Assembly (NCBI GenBank): GCA_028287455.1
Contig: JAQBPP010000107.1
Span: forward strand, 1 to 17,721
Reading direction: 5' to 3'
DNA from: Bacilli bacterium
GTDB lineage: Bacteria; Bacillota; Bacilli; Tumebacillales; JAQBPP01
Length of the DNA stretch: 17,721 nt
Positions 1 through 7,630 of the stretch are shown here, piece after piece (position 1 is the first letter of the stretch; the number at the start of each line of letters is the position of its first letter). A model generated the notes under the pieces. The model had not been told where the DNA came from and did no database searches. It saw only the letters and a program-made list of their open reading frames with translations. Position numbers and translations under genes: made by a program.

Positions 1-128
1 CGCGAAATCGGAGGTATTACTGAGCCATCTGGTGTTTCAACCGGATCGCCAACCACTGTGTTGACGTCCACCATTTCTTTTAAATTTTCCATAGCAGTTT
101 GCATTAATCCTTCAATTGGGTGCTCCAT
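1..128 (-). CDS. gerW: GerW/YtfJ family sporulation protein (N-terminal part only)
   Basis: Only the first 42 codons are inside the window; the gene continues past base 1. The protein begins MEHPIEGLMQTAMENLKEM and continues with VDVNTVVGDPVETPDGS, which I recognise as the conserved N-terminus of the YtfJ/GerW family. In Bacillus subtilis this forespore protein is needed for proper germination; that role is taken from the family. The ATG at 126-128 is preceded by GGGAGG at good spacing. It overlaps the end of the DUF2953 gene by 25 bases, so the two are probably translated together. The ytfI-ytfJ pairing also occurs in other spore formers. Confidence 0.9.
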   Translation of the reverse strand, partial: MEHPIEGLMQTAMENLKEMVDVNTVVGDPVETPDGSVIPPIS

Positions 129-766
129 GATCTTCCCTCCCTAAACCAATAGATTGCCACCTTAACACCTGCAACAATAGCGTCCCCGAGCCGAAACTTA
201 ATTATGCAGGAGACATCTGTGGAGAACCCTGTTTTGTAAAAAGCAGGTTTAACCTCCAAATTTGGCTTTTCACATAAAGAGAAAAAGTGGCTGATTATGC
301 CCATCACGTTGCCTTTTATGGCCCAGGCAAAACCAGCAAGCGTGCCGGTCGCTGCCGCATCTCCAACCCCAAATTCAGTTTTCCAGTGCAGATCATACAC
401 GCGAAAGATTTTTAACTGATATAAAACATCATCGCGGAATGTGCCAAAACCACGCCAAATCTCGCGAAATTTTTCGATTGCGTTTTGGATGTAAGTCCAA
501 CCCAAGGCAAGTTCGCCTGATAGATTTTCTTGATCCGCTCCTCCTTTGATCTTGGCGGTGATCGCGGCATTGCCTTTGTTACGTGAAATATCGGCTACCG
601 GAAAAGCCAGCTGATAATGCACCAACCCTCCGATCGTTCGAAACTTCAGCTCAATTCGATCATTCTCTGCATCCCGTTTATAATGAACCATCACTTGTAT
701 CGAAAGAAACGCCACGATGATACAAAGGGCTAGGAAGCAGGCAAGCCAAAAAACCACCCAATTCAT
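104..766 (-). CDS. DUF2953 (YtfI-like) membrane-anchored protein
   Basis: A 220-residue protein with one N-terminal hydrophobic segment (about residues 3-27, then HYKRD) and a longer soluble part. Size, topology and position immediately before gerW match the DUF2953/YtfI family of spore formers; the biochemical function is not known. The ATG at 764-766 has GGAGG eight bases upstream. The gene overlaps gerW by 25 bases and follows scpB after 77 bases, so it probably belongs to the same transcript. I assign the family from length, N-terminal anchor and neighbourhood rather than from a catalytic motif. Confidence 0.8.
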   Translation of the reverse strand: MNWVVFWLACFLALCIIVAFLSIQVMVHYKRDAENDRIELKFRTIGGLVHYQLAFPVADISRNKGNAAITAKIKGGADQENLSGELALGWTYIQNAIEKFREIWRGFGTFRDDVLYQLKIFRVYDLHWKTEFGVGDAAATGTLAGFAWAIKGNVMGIISHFFSLCEKPNLEVKPAFYKTGFSTDVSCIIKFRLGDAIVAGVKVAIYWFREGRSWSTQLKD

Positions 767-843
767 GTGTTGGTCCTCCCCTTACTACCCAATTACACTG
801 GATAGCTTACCCAGCAGAGGATATCACATGCATGGATGGCCGA

Positions 844-1539
844 TTATTCCTCATCACTTGTGTTTGGAAGTTCATTTGGATCACCGGACTCGTCAAGGTC
901 TACGCCCGCAGCTGAGTCCACACCCGAAAACAGGAAACGGATTTCCTCCTGCACAGCAGGCATCAACAATTCTTCACTTGGCTCTGGCAGCTGTGACAAA
1001 TCGTTTAATCCGAAGAAATCGAGAAATTCGCGTGTGGTGCCATAAAGAATCGGTCTGCCTGGCCCTTGGGCGCGACCCACTTCGTGAATCAATTGCTTAT
1101 GTACCAGAGTTTGTATGGCCCGCTCCGATTTAACTCCCCGAATTTCCTCTACATCAAGTCGCGTAATCGGCTGGCGATAGGCCATAATTGCCAGGGTTTC
1201 CAGTGCAGCCTGGGACAAACCGGAATGCTGAGGTTCCTCTGCCAATTTTTCAAAAAAAGGAGCATGTTCCGAACGTGTTGCCAGTTGAAACGCACCCGCA
1301 ATTTCCAAGATCTGCATGCCGCGTTTGTGCTGTTCGTATTCCGATTGCAATTCGTACAGCAAACGCTTCAGTTCCGATTCAGGCAACTCCACAACAGAAG
1401 TCGCTTGTTTCAGGCTGATTCCGGCATTTCCCGCAACAAACAGCAGCCCTTCAATGATGGATTTCAACGCTGTATCGTCCAAAGCGTCAGGGTCACTCCA
1501 ATCCAACAACTTCCAAAAGGATGTCTGCAAAGAGTTCAT
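844..1539 (-). CDS. scpB: Segregation and condensation protein B (ScpB)
   Basis: ScpB is the winged-helix kleisin-associated subunit of the SMC-ScpA-ScpB condensin that organises and segregates the chromosome. Recognisable family blocks include SIIEGLLFVAGNAGISLKQ near the N-terminus and LAIMAYRQPITRLDVEEIRG followed by GPGRPILYGTTREFLDFFGL. The C-terminus carries an acidic tail (VDLDESGDPNE...TSDEE). The ATG at 1537-1539 lies inside scpA (47-base overlap) and has no good Shine-Dalgarno site. An in-frame TTG at 1480-1482, just past the scpA stop and 12 bases after GGAG, gives a 212-residue protein closer to the usual ScpB length of about 200. The true start may be there. Confidence 0.93.
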   Translation of the reverse strand: MNSLQTSFWKLLDWSDPDALDDTALKSIIEGLLFVAGNAGISLKQATSVVELPESELKRLLYELQSEYEQHKRGMQILEIAGAFQLATRSEHAPFFEKLAEEPQHSGLSQAALETLAIMAYRQPITRLDVEEIRGVKSERAIQTLVHKQLIHEVGRAQGPGRPILYGTTREFLDFFGLNDLSQLPEPSEELLMPAVQEEIRFLFSGVDSAAGVDLDESGDPNELPNTSDEE

Positions 1540-2236
1540 ATTGCACGCATCGAACCTTTCTTGATTTAATTAGTTCAAGCAGCGCTAAAAACGTGATGAC
1601 CAGGTCCCGTCGTTTTTTGAAGCGGCTGATCAGTTCGGAAAAGTATAACGAACCGCGTACGCGCAATAAATCTTCGATCTGGACAATCCGCTGTTCCATG
1701 GAAATCTCATCGCGTTCAACATGCACCTCTGGTTCCACATAGGCTGCGCGCTGCAGCGCTCGGTGAAATCGATCGAGCAGATCCTGCAGTGTCACTCCGG
1801 CAACAGGGTTGATTGGCGCTTCCGGCCGGTAACCACGCAAATCCTCCGGTTCACGCCCAAACATTTTCGCGCGCTCACGGCCAATCTCATCCAGCATGAG
1901 GGCTGCCGCCTTAAATTTGCGGTACTCGAGCAGTTTTTGCACCAAAGCTTCTTGAGAATCTTCTTCCTCAAGGCCCTCGTCTAGGTAGTCCTGATCTGAT
2001 GGGGGCAGCGCAGGCAGTAATTTGCGGCTCTTCATCGCCAGCAGCTGTGTGGCCATCACCAAAAATTCGGAAGCTACATCCAACTGCAGCTCCTGCATGG
2101 TATGAATATAGGCCAAGTACTGGTCGGTAATTTCTACTATTGGTATATCTTCAATCGCCACTTGGGATTCATCAAGTAAATGCAGCAATAAATCAAGCGG
2201 TCCTTCAAAAATCTGTAATTTAAATGAGATTGACAT
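1493..2236 (-). CDS. scpA: Segregation and condensation protein A (ScpA)
   Basis: ScpA is the kleisin subunit that bridges the two SMC heads and binds ScpB. The N-terminal signature FKLQIFEGPLDLLLHLLDE followed by DIPIVEITDQYLAYI is typical, as is the MATQLLAMKSRKLLP block. At 247 residues it has normal family length. The ATG lies three bases after the stop of the M50 protease gene, whose last codons (TTAGG) give only a weak Shine-Dalgarno site, so translation is probably coupled. It overlaps the annotated start of scpB. Confidence 0.95.
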   Translation of the reverse strand: MSISFKLQIFEGPLDLLLHLLDESQVAIEDIPIVEITDQYLAYIHTMQELQLDVASEFLVMATQLLAMKSRKLLPALPPSDQDYLDEGLEEEDSQEALVQKLLEYRKFKAAALMLDEIGRERAKMFGREPEDLRGYRPEAPINPVAGVTLQDLLDRFHRALQRAAYVEPEVHVERDEISMEQRIVQIEDLLRVRGSLYFSELISRFKKRRDLVITFLALLELIKSRKVRCVQYELFADILLEVVGLE

Positions 2237-2239
2237 GAG

Positions 2240-2824
2240 TTAAAAACCTAATCCCAACATTGTTTTCAGCCATAAATAGGGGGCTGTCACAAAAATGCGG
2301 TTTAATGGCTGGATAAAGACAATTAATAACAGTATGAACTGACCATAAGACTCCATTTGATGAAAGAAGCCCAAATAGCGCATGGGCAAAAGACCTCGCA
2401 AAACCTTCTCCCCATCAAGCGGATAGATCGGCAGTAAATTAAATGTGCAAAGCAAAAGATTCAGGGAAATTACAACATACAATAGGCCTGCGAGCGGTGT
2501 TATTCCGTTAGAAAACTGAAGGAACACAGGTATCAAAATAATTGCAAGCAGCAAATTGGATACAGGTCCTGCAAGCGCGACCAACAGCATCCCAAACTTG
2601 CGATCCACGCGGAATTGAGCGGGATTCGTGATCACCGGCCTCGCCCAACCAATCCCTGCGAGCAGCACCAAAATAAACCCAAACGGTTCAATATGACGAA
2701 TTGGATTAAGCGTAAGTCGGCCGTCACGCTTGGGTGTCCGATCTCCCAGCAGATAGGCGACCCAGGCATGAGCCGCTTCATGAATCGTACCGCCAATGAC
2801 GAACGCAATTGCCCGATAAAGCAT
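2240..2824 (-). CDS. M50 family (site-2 protease type) membrane metalloprotease
   Basis: An intramembrane zinc metalloprotease of the S2P/M50 family. HEAAH at residues 15-19 gives two zinc ligands and the catalytic glutamate; NLLPIYPLDG (residues 129-138) carries the third ligand, Asp137. Several hydrophobic segments cover most of the 194 residues. The substrate is unknown; family members cleave membrane-bound regulators. The ATG at 2822-2824 has no Shine-Dalgarno site. The same frame is open upstream, and GGGGGAG lies eight bases before an in-frame ATA at 2846-2848, giving an extension (FNLDPTQ) that resembles the usual N-terminus of this family. The real start may be that ATA or a CTG at 2837-2839. 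The gene ends three bases before scpA. Confidence 0.9.
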   Translation of the reverse strand: MLYRAIAFVIGGTIHEAAHAWVAYLLGDRTPKRDGRLTLNPIRHIEPFGFILVLLAGIGWARPVITNPAQFRVDRKFGMLLVALAGPVSNLLLAIILIPVFLQFSNGITPLAGLLYVVISLNLLLCTFNLLPIYPLDGEKVLRGLLPMRYLGFFHQMESYGQFILLLIVFIQPLNRIFVTAPYLWLKTMLGLGF

Positions 2825-2888
2825 CTGAGTAGGATCCAGATTAAATATAAGACTCTCTCCCCCGGAAGCTAATTGATTGTCCGAATTT

Positions 2889-2897
2889 ATTATACCA
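2889..2897 (-). promoter_or_regulatory. Putative sigma-A extended -10 promoter for M50-scpA-scpB
   Basis: On the minus strand the sequence TGGTATAAT lies across the stop codon of the spermidine-synthase-like gene. It matches the extended -10 consensus TGnTATAAT completely. The -35 region (around 2912-2917) is poor, as is common for extended -10 promoters. A transcript starting near 2882 would have a leader of about 35 bases before the GGGGGAG ribosome binding site of the protease gene. This would let protease-scpAB be expressed independently of the FMN riboswitch. It is inferred from sequence only. Confidence 0.5.
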
Positions 2898-3690
2898 TAG
2901 CAGGCAGTTTAATCATCTGATCCTGATAATCTTGCAAACGCGAAAAGCTTGCGCCGCGATAACGAATCGCGCGCGGGCAAGGCGGACGAAAGGCTCCGAC
3001 TAAGATGACATTTTGAGAATGGGACAGAGACATGCTCGTTGGGATGAGCCACAATTCTGGAAACAGCGCACCCATTTGCTCGGTTATCATCCTAAATTCA
3101 TTTGTCTGAGCGTCGTTTGTTACTGGAGTGATCACATTGATGCAAACGACACCGTGCGGAGCAAGACATTCCTTTACCTGTTGGAAAAACTGAGGCTGCA
3201 CAAAGCCAGTCGGTAATTTCTCCTGATAAAACGCATCAACAAAAAGTAAATCCAATGGCTCCTGGCGCGCTTCTAAATAAGCGAGCCCGTCCATGCAATG
3301 GTAGGAAGTCGATTCATCGAGTGGGCAATTAAAATGAGTAAGTGCGACGTCGATCATGACAGGATCGAAGTCAACACCGTCAATCGTGCAGCCAGGATAC
3401 AGCGTGCGTACCGTATGCAAAGCAGTGCCGGCGCCCACGCCGATCAAAGCAAACTTGGTTACCTGGTTCAGAAAAAGTTGATGCAGCAGAAACGCTTCCT
3501 GATAACGGAAAATCAACTTCTGAGGATGGCGCAAATCAACTGCTCCCTGCCAACTGGCCCCATCGGAAATCAGGTACTGAATCTGACCTTTGCGGCGAAT
3601 TAAAACCCGCTGGTAATCAGAGCGCTTGTCAATCACTGTGTGTGGAAACAGACCTTCAAAAGTCGGCATCCACTTTTTCCAATCGTTCAT
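2890..3690 (-). CDS. Spermidine synthase-like SAM-fold protein
   Basis: A 266-residue protein with the Rossmann fold of spermidine synthases/methyltransferases. The glycine-rich loop ALIGVGAGTALHTV is at about residues 81-94, the acidic loop VDFDPVMIDVA at 106-116, and LDLLFVDAFYQEKLPTGF resembles the catalytic aspartate region of the PABS domain. Whether it makes spermidine or modifies another substrate cannot be read from sequence; no adjacent speD or speB is seen. The ATG follows the ribH stop by five bases with only a weak Shine-Dalgarno site (GGA), which suggests coupling to ribH. In B. subtilis the gene after ribH is the acetyltransferase gene ribT; this protein is not RibT. Confidence 0.82.
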   Translation of the reverse strand: MNDWKKWMPTFEGLFPHTVIDKRSDYQRVLIRRKGQIQYLISDGASWQGAVDLRHPQKLIFRYQEAFLLHQLFLNQVTKFALIGVGAGTALHTVRTLYPGCTIDGVDFDPVMIDVALTHFNCPLDESTSYHCMDGLAYLEARQEPLDLLFVDAFYQEKLPTGFVQPQFFQQVKECLAPHGVVCINVITPVTNDAQTNEFRMITEQMGALFPELWLIPTSMSLSHSQNVILVGAFRPPCPRAIRYRGASFSRLQDYQDQMIKLPAMV

Positions 3691-3695
3691 CTGCT

Positions 3696-4172
3696 CTATC
3701 CGATCTGGCGTAACACGTTGGCCATCTCAATGGCGGCAACTGCTGCTTCCCAACCTTTATTGCCTGCTTTTGTACCTGCGCGCTCAATGGCTTGTTCAAT
3801 TGAATCGGTGGTGAGCACGCCAAAAACAGTGGGAACTCCAGTAGTTAGCGCCACTGCTGCTACTCCTTTTGCGGCTTCACCTGCAACATAATCAAAATGA
3901 GGCGTTGAACCGCGAATAACAGCACCGATTGTGATCAGTGCGTCATATTTTTTTGATTCAGCCATCCGCTTTGCCACAACTGGAATTTCAAAAGCGCCTG
4001 GAACCCAGGCAATATCTACCTGTTCTTCTTCTACCCCGTGTCTGGTAAAGGCGTCCAGTGCACCGGCAAGCAATTTGCTGACGATAAATTCATTAAAGCG
4101 GCCTGCCACGATGCCAAACCGCAATCCTTGTCCCAGCAGATGACCTTCAAACGTTTGACCTGTTACTCCCAT
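3696..4172 (-). CDS. ribH: 6,7-dimethyl-8-ribityllumazine synthase (RibH)
   Basis: RibH condenses 5-amino-6-ribitylaminouracil with 3,4-dihydroxy-2-butanone 4-phosphate to form lumazine, the penultimate riboflavin precursor. Typical blocks are FGIVAGRFNEF, WVPGAFEIPVVAK, IGAVIRGSTPHFDYV with the catalytic histidine at residue 92, and FGVLTTDSIEQAIERAGTKA. At 158 residues it has normal length. GAGGAG lies nine bases before the ATG. It is the last riboflavin gene of the operon, 14 bases after ribBA. Confidence 0.97.
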   Translation of the reverse strand: MGVTGQTFEGHLLGQGLRFGIVAGRFNEFIVSKLLAGALDAFTRHGVEEEQVDIAWVPGAFEIPVVAKRMAESKKYDALITIGAVIRGSTPHFDYVAGEAAKGVAAVALTTGVPTVFGVLTTDSIEQAIERAGTKAGNKGWEAAVAAIEMANVLRQIG

Positions 4173-4186
4173 TGAATTCCACTCCT

Positions 4187-5383
4187 CTAAAGATTTAATA
4201 AATGGCCTAATTTCGATTGCTTGGTTTGCAAATAACGAACATTTTTTTCGTTAGGCTGAACTTGCAAAGGCACGCGTTCCACAATTTCCAAGCCGTGACC
4301 TTCAAGTCCTTTGATTTTACGCGGATTGTTCGTTAATAATCGCATCTTTTGCACGCCGAGATCCCGCAGAATTTGAGCGCCGATCCCATAATCGCGTAGA
4401 TCGGCAGGAAATCCCAGCTTCTCATTGGCTTCGACCGTGTCAAATCCTTGTTCTTGCAGCGAATACGCCTTGATTTTGTTGATAAGCCCGATGCCTCGTC
4501 CCTCTTGGCGCATATACAGCAGAACGCCACTTCCTTGCTGCTCAATCTGTCTTAACGCAGCGTTCAGCTGCGGCCCGCAGTCACAGCGACAGGAGCCAAA
4601 TACATCGCCAGTCAAACATTCGGAATGCACTCTGACCATTACAGGCTGTGCGGGATCCACTTCACCTTTGACCAGCGCTAAATGCTCTTTGTCATCAACT
4701 GAATTTGAATAGACCACCATGGTGAAATCCCCATATTCAGTCGGGAGCATGGCGCTTGCTTGCCTTTGCACAAGTACTTCCTTGTTTTTGCGATAACGAA
4801 TCAACTCTTCGATGGTGATCATTTTGATCCCATGCAGACTGCAGATGTCCTGCAGATCGGGTACGCGCGCCATAGTGCCATCTGCTTTCAGCACCTCGCA
4901 AATAACACCAGCCGGATAGCAGCCGGCAAGCACCGCCAAATCAACTGCTGCTTCGGTGTGACCTGCTCGGCGCAGCACGCCGCCTGGCCTGGCAATGAGC
5001 GGAAAGATATGGCCGGGTCGTTTAAAATCCTGAGGTCCGGCAGCAGGGTCTAACAATTTCTTCACCGTCATCGCCCGCTCATAGGCCGAAATCCCGGTGG
5101 TTGTGACTTCCTTGGCATCGACAGACACGGTAAAGTTCGTTCCATGCGAGTCTGTGTTCTGGCGCACCATTGGATCCAGTTCCAACTCCTGCGCTCGTTT
5201 TTCGGTGATTGGTACACAGACTAGTCCACGTCCGTGAGTAATCATGAAATTGATCGTCTCGGGCGTGGCCAATTCGGCAATTGCGATAAAATCGCCTTCA
5301 TTTTCACGATTTTCATCATCAACTACGAGAACAACACGTCCTTGTTTCAGATCCTCGAGCGCGTCATCAATTGTATGAAACAT
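4187..5383 (-). CDS. ribBA: Bifunctional DHBP synthase / GTP cyclohydrolase II (RibBA)
   Basis: This fusion supplies both riboflavin precursors. The N-terminal half (about residues 1-200) makes 3,4-dihydroxy-2-butanone 4-phosphate and shows DDENRENEGDF at residues 22-32. The C-terminal half opens the GTP imidazole ring. Its zinc ligands are Cys256, Cys267 and Cys269 in SECLTGDVFGSCRCDCG, with the same 11/13 spacing as the family, followed by MRQEGRGIGL. At 398 residues it matches the bacillar RibBA (called RibA in B. subtilis). GGAGG lies seven bases before the ATG. Confidence 0.97.
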   Translation of the reverse strand: MFHTIDDALEDLKQGRVVLVVDDENRENEGDFIAIAELATPETINFMITHGRGLVCVPITEKRAQELELDPMVRQNTDSHGTNFTVSVDAKEVTTTGISAYERAMTVKKLLDPAAGPQDFKRPGHIFPLIARPGGVLRRAGHTEAAVDLAVLAGCYPAGVICEVLKADGTMARVPDLQDICSLHGIKMITIEELIRYRKNKEVLVQRQASAMLPTEYGDFTMVVYSNSVDDKEHLALVKGEVDPAQPVMVRVHSECLTGDVFGSCRCDCGPQLNAALRQIEQQGSGVLLYMRQEGRGIGLINKIKAYSLQEQGFDTVEANEKLGFPADLRDYGIGAQILRDLGVQKMRLLTNNPRKIKGLEGHGLEIVERVPLQVQPNEKNVRYLQTKQSKLGHLLNL

Positions 5384-5422
5384 TTGAATTCCTCCAATTT
5401 TAACCCTGCAACTGACTTTTTC

Positions 5423-6061
5423 TTAAAGAAAACCGTTCTCTCTTAGCAGATCCATGCTGACTCCCCGCCCGCTGCCAGGCTGCATCAATTTTTCGATGTA
5501 CTTGGCGAGCAAATCCGTTTCCAGATTCACCGCAGCGCCGATTTGCTTCCGGCCCAGCAGGGTTCTATCTGCGGAGTGCGGAATCAAGGAAACTCGAAAT
5601 CCGGTATCTGACACATCCATCACAGTTAATGAAACCCCGTCAACTGTGATCGATCCTTTTTCCACGATATAACGCGTAATGTCGGGATCAGTTTGAATTG
5701 TGATCACGCGGGCATTCTCCATCGGCTGAATGCGAACAATATGTCCGACGTCGTCCACATGGCCGGCAACGAGATGTCCACCTATGCGATCCCCCAGCCG
5801 CAGGGCCCGTTCCAAATTCACTGGATCGCCAGCCCTTAGCTCAGCAAGGTTCGTTCTTCTGACCGTTTCCGGCACCGCATCTGCCGTAAAAAGATCGGAC
5901 TGAATGTGTACAGCTGTCAAACAAGCTCCATTAACAGACACAGAATCGCCCAGTTTCAAATCCTCGCATATGATCCTCGAGCGGATCGTGAGCTGAATCG
6001 TTCGACCGCTGCGGCTTATGTCCTGCACATGGCCAACATCCTCTACTAATCCTGTGAACAT
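5423..6061 (-). CDS. ribE: Riboflavin synthase alpha subunit (RibE)
   Basis: This enzyme dismutates two lumazine molecules into riboflavin and a recycled pyrimidine. It has the N-terminal signature MFTGLVEDVGHV and two internally repeated barrels, seen from the paired SVNGACLTAV and TVDGVSLTVMDV. At 212 residues it has family length. The ATG overlaps the end of ribD by 16 bases with AGGAGG inside the ribD coding region, so the two are translationally coupled. In B. subtilis naming this gene is ribB or ribE depending on the author. Confidence 0.97.
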   Translation of the reverse strand: MFTGLVEDVGHVQDISRSGRTIQLTIRSRIICEDLKLGDSVSVNGACLTAVHIQSDLFTADAVPETVRRTNLAELRAGDPVNLERALRLGDRIGGHLVAGHVDDVGHIVRIQPMENARVITIQTDPDITRYIVEKGSITVDGVSLTVMDVSDTGFRVSLIPHSADRTLLGRKQIGAAVNLETDLLAKYIEKLMQPGSGRGVSMDLLRENGFL

Positions 6062-7185
6062 GCGGGCTCCTCCTGTGCAGGCAAATCGCCCATAATTACG
6101 ATGTCCCCGCCAGACATGCGCACTTCAACCTGTTCCAGCCGCAGTGCATCCTTCATAACCGCAGCCTCCCAACCTTGAATTAATGTCAAACCCGACCCCC
6201 CGACCAATTTCGGGTTGATAAAAGTCATCCACCTGTCGATCAACTTGTGCCGAAGCAGCGAGCCAATTAGTGTGCTGCCGCCTTCCACAAGACAAGTTGC
6301 GATCCCTCGCCTCGCTAACTCGTGCCACAATTCCCCCAGCGGAACCTGCTGATGTTCATCCTCCGGCAGCACCAGCACGTCTACGCCGAGTTTCATCAGC
6401 TGCTCACGCCGCTCCTCTGGCGCAGCTTCCGTACAAGCCACCCAGGTCGGAGCTTCTGCTGTAGAAAACACTTTAGCTGACAAAGGAAGCTGCAGACTGC
6501 TGTCGATCACGACGCGCACCGGATTGCGGCCGCCTGCAGGCAGCCGGCAGGTCAGCAGTGGATCATCTGCCGAAACTGTACCGCGGCCAACGACAATACA
6601 CTGATACTCCGAACGCAATTCGTGCACCCATCGCCGCGATTGTTCGGTCGAGATCCAGCGGCTGTCCCCAGTGGAGGTGGCCATTCTTCCATCCAGCGTC
6701 ATTGCTGTTTTTACCAGGGTGAACGGCCGCTTCTTTGTGATAAAAGTCACATACTCTTCTGCTAATCTCCTTGCTTCCTGCTCCAGGACGCCCACCGACA
6801 CTTCTATGCCAGCCTCCTGCAGCCTGCGAATGCCTCTTCCTGCCACGAGTGGATTCGGATCGGGCATCGCGATGACCACGCGAGACACCCCGCTTTGAAT
6901 TAACAGATCCGCACAGGGCGGCGTTCGTCCATAATGACTGCAGGGCTCCAGTGTGACATAAACTGTGCTGCCTTTCGCCTGGGGTCCTGCCATCTCAATG
7001 GCGTGGACCTCCGCGTGCGCGGTGCCCGCCTTCAGATGCGCGCCCATTCCGACGATCGCGCCATCCTTTATTACCAAGGCGCCCACCATCGGATTCGGCC
7101 AAGTCTGCCCGCGTGCCGATTCGGCCAACTCCAGCGCCAGTTTCATGCGGGAAAATTCGCCTGACAAAGGTGCGTTTGTGATCAC
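6046..7185 (-). CDS. ribD: Bifunctional riboflavin deaminase/reductase (RibD)
   Basis: RibD carries out the deamination and side-chain reduction after GTP ring opening. The N-terminal deaminase (about residues 10-145) shows the zinc site HAEVHA (His57, catalytic Glu59) with PCSHYGRTPPC (Cys82 and Cys91). The C-terminal reductase (about 150-370) starts at RPFTLVKTAMTLDGRMAT. The start is a GTG at 7183-7185 with GGAGGAGG five to eight bases upstream. It is the first gene of the operon, just below the FMN riboswitch terminator. Confidence 0.97.
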   Translation of the reverse strand: MITNAPLSGEFSRMKLALELAESARGQTWPNPMVGALVIKDGAIVGMGAHLKAGTAHAEVHAIEMAGPQAKGSTVYVTLEPCSHYGRTPPCADLLIQSGVSRVVIAMPDPNPLVAGRGIRRLQEAGIEVSVGVLEQEARRLAEEYVTFITKKRPFTLVKTAMTLDGRMATSTGDSRWISTEQSRRWVHELRSEYQCIVVGRGTVSADDPLLTCRLPAGGRNPVRVVIDSSLQLPLSAKVFSTAEAPTWVACTEAAPEERREQLMKLGVDVLVLPEDEHQQVPLGELWHELARRGIATCLVEGGSTLIGSLLRHKLIDRWMTFINPKLVGGSGLTLIQGWEAAVMKDALRLEQVEVRMSGGDIVIMGDLPAQEEPACSQD

Positions 7186-7231
7186 TGCTGCCTCCTCCAG
7201 AAAAGAAGTTTACACGTTGTTTTAAATCAAC

Positions 7232-7273
7232 AAAAAGCCTCCAGGACCATGGAGATCAGGGTCTGAAGGCTTT
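7232..7273 (-). terminator. Rho-independent terminator of the FMN riboswitch
   Basis: On the minus strand AAAGCCTTCAGACC pairs with GGTCCTGGAGGCTTT (one bulged C and one G-U pair), followed by a T run (TTTTTG). It sits between the FMN aptamer and the ribD ribosome binding site, where the expression platform of a transcriptional riboswitch would be. FMN binding would be expected to favour this hairpin and stop transcription. Confidence 0.85.
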
Positions 7274-7324
7274 AATCTGACAACTCAAAATAAACGGCCA
7301 ATCTGCGATTGTTCCGCCGTGTCG

Positions 7325-7485
7325 TCTCCTTCTTCTATCCGGACTGTACCGTCGGTACTGGAATCTCACCAGTTCCTGCTGTGAAGTTAGGGCTGACCCA
7401 AACTTCGTGGCTCGTGGACTTGTCTCAAATTGAGCACCACCACCGGTCGGGAATTAGCTGACGCTTCACCCTGCCCTGAAGGGGA
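7325..7485 (-). promoter_or_regulatory. FMN riboswitch aptamer (RFN element)
   Basis: Read on the minus strand this region has the conserved RFN blocks: GGGCAGGGTGAA, AATTCCCGACCGGTGGTG, GGTGAGATTCC and ACCGACGGTACAGTCCGGAT. The closing stem pairs TCCCCTTC (near 7478-7485) with GAAGGAGA (near 7325-7332). The order and spacing match the six-stem FMN aptamer. It lies in the leader of ribD and is followed by a terminator, as in other bacillar rib operons. Confidence 0.95.
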
Positions 7486-7501
7486 TATGAAGTTAACCAA
7501 T

Positions 7502-7530
7502 AGTATAGTGATATCCCTAACAGATGTAAA
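7502..7530 (-). promoter_or_regulatory. Sigma-A promoter of the rib operon
   Basis: On the minus strand the -35 TTTACA (7525-7530) and the -10 TATACT (7502-7507) are separated by exactly 17 bases. Transcription would start near 7495, about 10 bases before the FMN aptamer. I found no equally good promoter for the forward gene in the same intergenic region. Confidence 0.8.
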
Positions 7531-7630
7531 GTAATACCACTTACAAAAATCCTATTTGTGCATTGCCCCTACATGAGTCAGCGTTTACAATTAACATAAC
7601 AAGAATGCATTAGCAGTATGGATAAAGGAA

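Noticed and set aside
7540..7630. Promoter for the forward carboxypeptidase gene
   Set aside because: TTTACA near 7574 has no acceptable -10 at 16-18 bases, and matches to sporulation sigma factor boxes were partial; not supported.
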